Source: Auriscalpium vulgare
Taxonomy: Eukaryota > Basidiomycota > Agaricomycetes > Russulales > Auriscalpiaceae
Reading direction: 5' to 3'
Assembly: GCA_019915015.1 (NCBI GenBank)
Contig: JAHBBC010000013.1
Location: forward strand, 1,240,001-1,304,000
Length of the DNA: 64,000 nt
A program made the translations under genes and the position numbers. Below the pieces are notes generated by a model. It saw only the letters and a program-made list of their open reading frames with translations. It was not told the DNA's origin and made no database searches. Shown piece after piece: positions 56,683-64,000 of this stretch. The first letter of the stretch is position 1, and each line of letters starts with the position of its first letter.

Positions 56683-56747
56683 AAGCGCTGGGGTGCAAAT
56701 TCTGTGATCTGGACAGTCGACATCACAGAATTTGCACCCCAGCGCTT
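56683..56747. repeat. Perfect inverted repeat with 26-bp arms and 13-bp loop
   Basis: The arms 56683-56708 and 56722-56747 are exact inverses of each other (arm begins AAGCGCTGGGGTGC and ends TTCTGTGAT). The loop is CTGGACAGTCGAC. It lies about 115 bp upstream of the KDZ transposase start. Confidence 0.97.
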
Positions 56748-56860
56748 GCCCGGCATTTCCCGGCGCTGCATGCCGGCGGCTTCCCTGTTCTGGCGTAAAG
56801 ATAGATTAGATTGTGGCACAGTCGCATTCTCCGTGTTTTCCCTCTCACCTCAGTCTTGCC

Positions 56861-59800
56861 ATGCCCCCAAAGCGGAGGAGCTCCGGGAGGATCGATTTTC
56901 GTACCGCTGGGCCTCGTCTAGGGTCACGTAGGGATGGCGATGACGACATCTTAGCCTCAAACCGGCATCTGAGCCGCACGAGGCAGCTTGAGTACGATGC
57001 GGCCGCGGCCGCTCGAGCAGCGAAAGCACTGGAGAGTCAGTAATCATATCGTGCATTTCAATGAAGTAGTAACTAACCTAAGCATCATGATGCAGATCTG
57101 ACGGAAAGTGGCAAGCGCACAATCGACGCAATCACCGGAGGCAATCAAGGCGATGCCCCGCAGGATGCGGACAGCAATTGGGTGGACGAGGATGACCCGT
57201 TGGATCTGGAAATGCCCTTCATGTCGGGAGAGGGGGATGACGGGGAGCACATGCGTGCGTATGCGGGCAGGTACGTCTCCACTTCACTTGCAATGTTCCC
57301 AGCTGAACTGCTATTTATGTAGGCCCACGAAGCGTCTCGTCTCCCAGTCATGGTCAACACGTATCCGCAATCAGGCTTCAAACTGGGCCACACAAATGCC
57401 TCTTCTCGTAGATGCATATCTCGAGTACACCCACTCGCCCATCGACGTCGCAGTCGCCTCCACAGGCACGTTCGAGCTTACATCAATGGATATATTTGGT
57501 GAGGACCTTGCCATCTTCCTTGTGGCTGCACTCAGTGCCACTCACAAAATCAGACGAGTTCTCGATGAAGACATTTCACCAACTGCCAGACTCTCCGACA
57601 CTCAACGTCGCATTTCTTCGCCAGGGCTACCTCGGCTGCACCCCCCTCGATGTCAGCTTTGTGATTTCAATCCGGACGCTTGAACTGTACAGAAGGCTGC
57701 GTCTCCGTCAACCACGAGTGAGCATTCAGGCGTTCATCCGTGTAATCTGTGATCAGCATAATGTGCGTGATATCTTATCTCGATCGTTGCTCTTTGCTGA
57801 TGCAGTATACAGGTGACGTACGCGCGGATCTACTGGCAACATTTTAGCGACGCTCTTGACGTGTACCTCAAGATATTAGCATCTGTTGATGCCCTCGTTA
57901 ATGCACGTCTCGGACGCGATACACCGGACTGGCGTATCCGACACTCGTGTCCATCCTGCCAGTATAAGGTAGTTTACAAGCCCCGACATGTATTTGACAT
58001 GTTTAATGACAATGTCATATCAGCTTCTTGACGACCCTCCTGTGGAAGTTGCAGTTATTGGTGCCATGGATGGAAACAATTCGCTTAAGAGAGTCCGCCT
58101 TCGCGAGGGTCTACATGCAGATCCGCGGAGTTTCAAGACAGATTATTTTCTATCGGAGGATCAAGTTGATAAATTCAAGCACGACGTAAAGCCGCGACCA
58201 AAGGTGCGTGCCTGTATTATGATGCCGGGAATTGCTTTGACATGCCGTCGCAGATCGGCAAAGGGAAGGCCAAGCAAACGGACGAAGACACCGACAATGT
58301 CAACAATGATGTGTTCAGCCCAAGCAAGGACGAGGCAACGCCCACCGATGGTGACGAGAATGATACTTTATGCACAGAACGCTGGACAGCGGCAATGAGT
58401 GATTCAGTGAAGCGTATGTGGTCAATCTATCGAGAGACCGGGATCTTCCTGTCGGCGTGCCGGCACAGCATGATATGGTGGATCTGCGATATGATCGAGA
58501 GTGGCGAATTGTACGTCTCAGTCATGATCTGTGTCGCGCTTACTGACTATCCATTTGACAGAGCAAAATACCCGCTTGCTATTGTTGACAAGGCCCTGGA
58601 GGTCTTTGGAGATCGTGTCGGCCTTGCTTATGACATTGGATGCTCGTTCACAGCGACTGTTGCGAAGAGCTCATTGCAGGAGCGTGCGCAGGCCGCCATG
58701 CTCCACCTCATCGTCAACGCATTCCATGGATATGCGCACAACCGCCTGTGCCAGCTCCGTAAGCATCCCTTGTTCATACAAGGCTTTGGCCTGGAAGACG
58801 GCGAAACCGCGGAGCGAATCTTCTCGGCATTCAATGGCCTCTCGCCGGTCACTAGGTACCAATCTCAGTATCATCGCCATCAGAGTATTGACGTCTTCGC
58901 GCGTAACTGGGATAATGACAAATACGAGGAACTGTGTACGTGACTCATTACCTGTCCAATCTCTGATGCTAACCGATCTGTTGCAAGCGACGTTCTTGCT
59001 CAATAACTACCGTCAGGCCGACTCGATCCTCACAGAGTTGCCCCTTGCCATCATGGCTCTTCAAGCTGGAAAGACATCAGAAGACATGGAATACCACAAA
59101 CATCTTGAGGAAGAGCGCAAATATATCGAGTCGCGGAAGAAAGAGTCTGTCGAGCAGGCGCTCGCGTGTGACTATGTCGACCGGCTCATCAAGTTCCGAG
59201 CAGCACGGTTTGTCCCTCTAATTGATTGCGATCGCATCTGGCCGACATTTATTAGCACGACATTCGACAAGGTCATTAAGGAGTCGGAGAACCCGCCGCG
59301 TGAGCCGGCATTACGGAAACGCCTTGACTTAGCGAAGATCCACGCTCAAGAGAATCTAGCGATCCTCTCAGATCTATTACACGATTTTGAGCGGAAGAAC
59401 AACATGGCCCCGCGTTGGACACCAGACACACCCAAGTGGCAGGAAGCCGCCGAGTATCTGGCAACTCGGACATATCAGCAGGCTTTGCAAAAGCTCGAAG
59501 GTCTTGTTGTACAGCGCCTGTTTGAGCTCGCAAAGATGGGTCTGTCCGGAACTGGTGAGTGCGCATCAAATTGTTTGTGTTCGTATTGATTAGTCCTGGT
59601 TTGCCAGGCTACAAAATGCGTAAGCATATATCGACTTCGCTGAAGAAGCGCTGCCGCGCAATTCAAAACGCGCTCAAGAAGTACAACACAGCAGCACGAG
59701 CAATCAGTCGACCAGAACTCGAGTGGGGCGACATCTCGACGTATGGCAGCCTCGCAGAGTTTGAGCTCTTGCGGGAAGCTCGAGAGGACATTCGCAGTAT

Positions 59801-60281
59801 GCCGTGGGCGGACAGCGTCAATCGTCAGGCAACTCTACACACGCTCAAGATCGAACGCGCACATGAGGAGCGCATACGCCTTAACATGGAAATTCGGCGC
59901 CTTCTGACCTGGATGCGGGACGAAGAGCAAGACTTCGATCGTGCCACATCTGATGCGCGTGGTGCGTCCCCTCTGATAGCCGCAGAACTGGCTTCTCGCA
60001 AAGCTCGGCGGGTCCGAGTGCACACGCTCCATCGTGCGCGCATCACAAAGATTTATGCCCTGAAACACTTCTCTGGCACCCCGGGAGCAGGAGTTGCTGT
60101 TGAGAGGCCGACAGGAGACGTTCCCACAGCGGCAGGTCTGCCTAGCCCTAGTGACGGGAGAATGGAAGAGGACGAGCTGGACGACCTTGGTGCAGACGAG
60201 GATGACTGGCTTGGTGATCAGCTGGAGGGCATCAACACGTTCATGGAGAATCTGGCCCTCGGAGAAGAAGACGACAATTAG
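56861..60281 (+). CDS. KDZ-type transposase, ten exons, apparently intact
   Basis: Exons 56861-57035, 57096-57270, 57323-57498, 57554-57762, 57813-57968, 58024-58203, 58254-58510, 58562-58935, 58988-59554 and 59608-60281 join in frame to 980 aa. It matches the Kyakuja-Dileera-Zisupton (KDZ) family. Hallmarks are GYLGCTPLDVSFVISIRTLELY, SDALDVYLKILASVDALV, a Cys pair HSCPSCQYK, MDGNNSLKR (Asp313), ACRHSMIWWICDMIESGEL, YDIGC (Asp467), FHGYAHNRLCQL and LEDGETAERIFSAFNGL (Glu527). The C-terminal third is helical and basic, ending in an acidic tail (EEDELDDLGADEDDWLGD). The three acidic residues are the likely RNase H-fold catalytic triad. All introns are GT-AG and 50-60 nt. No lesion was found. 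Two more genes follow in the same direction. Confidence 0.92.
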
Positions 60282-60617
60282 TTCTTTGTATTTTCTTACT
60301 TTCCCAGACATTTTGAGGAGCGTAGAACAAGATATCTGTTTGCTTGTCGTCACAAAGCACGCGTTGGCTGACATCCCCAAAGCCTCGCAGGTTTAGATCA
60401 GTGCATACGATAGTGGATCAGCGTGTCAAATTGCACTACAGTATAATATATATTGCAGGATCTGAGTTTACAAGGGAGGGAGAGAGGAAAAGCACAAATC
60501 ATGAAATGCAAGCTGCGAGTTGAGAGCTTGACTGGCGACGCGGAATTGTGGCTTGTACAGTGCCGCGTTGTTCACCGGTGACCACCTACCACTCGCGCAA
60601 CCACCCGCCCTCCCATC

Positions 60618-61775
60618 ATGTCTGCACCCAACAACCAGAACAACGGCACTCCAGAGGTCCCCCCAGCTCCATTCGATGCGATCTGTGAAGCGACAATAGT
60701 CGCCCTTATTGCTTCCCTTGCACTGAATCCGGCAGAGCGAGACGCGGAGGCGGCTGCTGCGACTGCTCGCGCAATCCACGGCTGGTCCGTTGATCCACAA
60801 CAATCGGTCACTCAAGCGCAGGGCCAACGATTCCATAGAGGCTACATTCGTGAGACACAGGATAGACGGGCAACAAGGGCTCGATTGATGAGGCTGATCG
60901 CAGACGCAGTGCGTTACATGCAATTTGCCTCTGCGACTTCAACTGACGTTCCCTCCTTCTCTTAGGTTGCCGCACTGGATCGGACTTGCGCTGTCGGCAC
61001 ACTGGTCGTTCACATTCAAGGCGAGCTGAATCCCAATGATGGTTTGCAGCCAATCACCCCCGAGCGCATGGCAAACAATGCAAACATCCTCACCAGCGAA
61101 ACACTACGAAACACCCAGGACTTCCACCGCGTCCTACAGGAGGTTCGGGTGCTCGTGCACCAGAGGCTCGCTCCCATGTTTGGTCGCGATTGGCGACATC
61201 GCGCAGTTGGGTCCTCGTACATACGTAGGGAGCGGCTTCAACTGGAGCCTGTTACTCCGCCTTCCACACGACCGCGTTCCGTGCGATATGGCCCAGCACC
61301 CCCGTCTCCTTCATCGCCAACTCCTCAGCGTTCAGCACGTGCCTCCCGCTCTCAACAGCTCCCTGTAACGTCGCCGTCTCGTCATGCAACACAGGGCCGC
61401 CAGTCTCCAGCCGTTGGGCAGGCATCGGGCCGCTCGACGCCGGCATCAAGCAGCTCGTCGACCTCACCTTCGGTATCCTCCATATCGACATCATTCTCCA
61501 TGCTAGGCATGGATCAGACCCCCGGTGCAGGGCCATCGACGCCATCGCGCGTTCAAGCGGCGCAATCAGTGCCGCCCATCCATCGCAGCAGCGGCCTCCC
61601 CGCCGCCGCCCTCGATCTTTTGGAGGCGCTGAACCAGCCTGATCACGTATACTCGCTCATAGAGGATATCTATGAGAAGGTCGGCCGTGCATTCTGGGAG
61701 CAGGAGCTCGTCCTCATGGGCTTCAACCAGGGTACTGCTCGTGCCCTTGCTCACGTAATGAAGTCGGGCTGGTAA
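60618..61775 (+). CDS. Unknown protein downstream of the KDZ transposase, two exons
   Basis: Exons 60618-60908 and 60966-61775 (57-nt intron GTGCGT...CTTAG) give 366 aa. I do not recognise the family. The N-terminal 200 residues are helical and well mixed (FDAICEATIVALIASLAL, QGQRFHRGYIRETQDRRATRARLMRL, HRVLQEVRVLVHQRLAPMFGRDW). A Ser/Pro/Arg-rich linker of about 100 residues follows, then a compact C-terminal segment (AALDLLEALNQPDHVYSLIEDIYEKVGRAFWEQELVLMG). It lies 337 bp after the transposase in the same orientation and upstream of a probable accessory gene, so it is likely cargo of the KDZ element. No membrane segment or catalytic motif is visible. Confidence 0.75.
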
Positions 61776-62020
61776 GAAACTCACTTCTTGTTCATGAAAC
61801 TTGCTTACCACCTCCGTCTCCAGATGTTTACTGGGGCCCATATGTTTGCGGGCACGTGATAGCTAGACGAACGCCGCGTCGCCGCCGCACTCTGTATGCC
61901 CTCGCTTAATGGATTTTGTACGCATTTGACGGAAATATTTACTGCCCGAGCCCGCTTCTTGTTTATTTGTCCCGTAGTCCTGCTGACGGGTTGATTTTCC
62001 TCTCGCACCTTGCCTCATCT

Positions 62021-64000
62021 ATGGGAGTCCATTCCCTCGAAGACCATCCGCCCAAGGCACGCGCCGCTCGCTCGAAGGCCGCCCCGAAAACTGACGAGCA
62101 ACGGGCCCATGAGAAGAAGACCCGGCTCGAGGCGGACAAAAAGCTCGACAGCGATCTCAAGCAGGCGTTGGCGGACATCAACAAGATTGTCAACGGCATT
62201 GCTGATGCCCACAACAAGTCCTCCGAGGACGTCGCCTCCCTTCTCCAACTCGGCTACTACGTGGCAAAGCAGCGACGCTCTCCGACTGTACCCAACGCGT
62301 TGACATACTGCGAGGCCCGCTTTGATGACGGCCGCTGTAAGTTGGTCTCATCACATGACCATGACGTGCATGTCTAACGCCTTCCAACAGGGAAAGATGA
62401 CGACGAAACAAAGGCAGAGATCTTCGAGATCGTCAAGCTGGCGAAGGCAGGCGGCGGTCACAAATGCCTCAGTGAAGAGCAGCAAGACAAGCTCCTCGAG
62501 ATACTTCAAGATGAGCGCGACGAGAAGGACACCGGCGTTGTGCGGCGGCCGCTCGTGCAGATGCATGACATCCGCACGTCTCTCGATGAAGTCGACCACT
62601 TGGTGCGTGGGAACCATTTCCGTAGGAACATAGAACTGACGCACCAGCTCCAGCTCAAGGGCGTCCACCAACGTAGCGGGCTTGAATACATGATGTTCGC
62701 TGCACCGAGCTCGGCTGCGGGCTGGGCCGAGGCATCCATGTATTCGTCGCAAGCGGGCAGTGACTTCGTCACTCAAATTCTTCGCTTGAAGATCTCTGAA
62801 GCTCCGAACAAGTTCAAGGCCTATTGCGTCAATCACGAAGGCCTGGCTGGTATGTATCTTGTGTTCTTTGCGAGCGCTCTGCATGACATGTGACATTGCT
62901 AGGTGTCATCGAGCATGAGCGTCTCGCAAGCGGAAGTGACAGTCGAAAGGCGAAGCGCCAGTTCATTACCGACACACTACGTGATCAGAGCCGTAAGTTC
63001 TAACCCTTTCGTTGAAGATAATGCGCTCATCTTGCTGCCTAGGGGGTCACAGCGGCAAGCGAAATCTTCGCGTGGAGTGGACGTCATGGGACGAGGCCAT
63101 GACGAAACGCCACGGCCTTGTCCTTGAAGGCTGGCCCCTCAACGACCTCGTATCCCCGTCGAATATGAAGACCACAGGTGACATTGTCCGCGTGTATGAC
63201 GCCGTATTGAGAGGGGACTGCTACGTTCGGAAGATGGACGACAAGGAGTGGAAGAAACATCTCAAGACCTGTGCGGCACAGCCTTCTCAGCCCAGCGGTA
63301 CAATTCTCAACACCTGGCAGTCGGCCACGCCGTCGTCATCCACTGCGACACCTGCCACATCGTCCGAGTCCACAGCGCCACCGCTGCCGCCAACACCGGC
63401 CACATATAGCACCCAACCCACATGGCGTGCTACCGCTGCCGTTGACTCCGAATCGACTGTCACCCCGCTCCCTGGCGCCGACGTTATGCCTGAGGCTGCG
63501 CCCAACGATGCTCCCGTGCTCCCGATCGCCGCGGCTGTCATCACGCCGGCGCCTGCTACCGCGCTCACCAGCGCGCCTGCTCTCACCCCCGCTATCGCAT
63601 CTGCTCTCACCCCCGCCATCGTGCCTGCTCTCACTCCCGCCATTGCGCCTGCTTTTGCCCCCGCCGTTGTGCCTGCTCTCTTCCCCGCCATCGCGCCTAT
63701 TGCTGAGGCCGCCGCCACGCCGGCTGTCGCCGGCATCGCCGAGGCCGCTGCTATCATGCCCGGCCTCGCCGGTATCGCTCCCGTGCCCGGCCTCAATCTC
63801 GCACCGGCGACCGACACCGCGATGTTCGCGACGTTGCCCTTCAATGTCAGTGAAGAAAGTGCGGAACATGCTGCGTGGCTGGCCCTCACGGAAATGCAAA
63901 TGCAGCCAGAGAAGCGGCCCCGTGAAGATTCCGACACCAACGAATACCCGCACAAGTCCCCTCGCTGTGGCGGTGCATCTGGGCAGGAGAATACAGCGCC
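62021..64000 (+). CDS. Probable KDZ-element accessory protein, 3' end beyond the window
   Basis: Exons 62021-62336, 62391-62849, 62903-62992 and 63043 to the window end keep one open frame (about 600 residues so far). The first 300 residues are helical, with DKKLDSDLKQALADINKIVNGIADAHNKS, HQRSGLEYMMFAAPSSAAGWAE and FKAYCVNHEGLAG, then RNLRVEWTSWDEAMTKRHGLVLEGWPLNDLVSPSNM. The W-x-EAM...LEGWPL type of block recurs, as I recall, in hypothetical proteins next to transposases in mushroom genomes. From about residue 370 the protein is a low-complexity Ala/Pro/Thr region with repeats like LTPAIAPA, turning basic and acidic near the edge (EKRPREDSD). Function is unknown. The start was chosen at the first ATG of the open frame. 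Confidence 0.75.

Noticed and set aside
63287..63955. Minus-strand Ala/Gly-rich open frame of about 222 codons
   Set aside because: It is the antisense shadow of the low-complexity Ala/Pro region of the plus-strand gene.
1..64000. tRNA, rRNA, LTR retrotransposon or TET/JBP genes
   Set aside because: Looked for characteristic boxes, long direct repeats, reverse transcriptase motifs and dioxygenase motifs by eye and found none that I could support.

Overview
The window looks like nuclear DNA of a basidiomycete fungus, most likely an agaricomycete. It is GC-rich, and its genes have many short GT-AG introns of about 40-65 nt with CTGAC-like branch sites. It carries KDZ-type and Plavaka-type DNA transposases, which are families expanded in mushroom-forming fungi, and a large local expansion of F-box-like genes. 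I cannot name the genus. Exon structures below were read by hand from splice signals, reading frame and comparison between paralogs.

Layout. At 1-1157 (minus) lies most of a trypsin-like protein cut by the window edge. At 7612-8957 (plus) is a seven-exon short-chain dehydrogenase/reductase, the only ordinary metabolic gene seen. From about 3.4 to 55 kb there are 13 members of two F-box-like families. Class I (about 350 aa) has eight copies: 3.4, 9.2, 25.2 (pseudogene), 26.9, 29.4 (pseudogene), 38.4, 50.7 and 53.8 kb. Each has a leader intron or its trace in most copies, and a terminal mini-exon ending in a conserved [IV]DW[IV] tail. Class II (about 590 aa) has five copies: 10.5, 34.5, 41.7 (pseudogene), 45.0 and 48.0 kb. 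These begin with a micro-exon, then a helical region and an F-box-like motif.

Inserted between class II copy 10.5 kb and class I copy 25 kb is a structured DNA transposon of about 10.15 kb (12479-22628). It has terminal inverted repeats starting CGGACAAAA, palindromic 10-bp repeat arrays, GCAAGGCTGG-like subterminal repeats, an apparently intact nine-exon Plavaka-type transposase (minus, 1323 aa) and a divergently transcribed 11-exon DUF6698-like gene (plus, 594 aa).

The right end (about 56.2-64 kb) is the 5' part of a KDZ-type element. It has a repeat-rich leader with a perfect 26-bp-arm inverted repeat, an apparently intact ten-exon KDZ transposase (980 aa), and two further genes in the same direction; the last runs off the window.

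The F-box genes, their leaders and their 3' flanks have been copied in blocks (tandem and dispersed), and several copies carry frameshifts, nonsense codons or lost starts. This is a birth-and-death gene cluster interleaved with DNA transposons. No rRNA, tRNA or CRISPR array was recognised.
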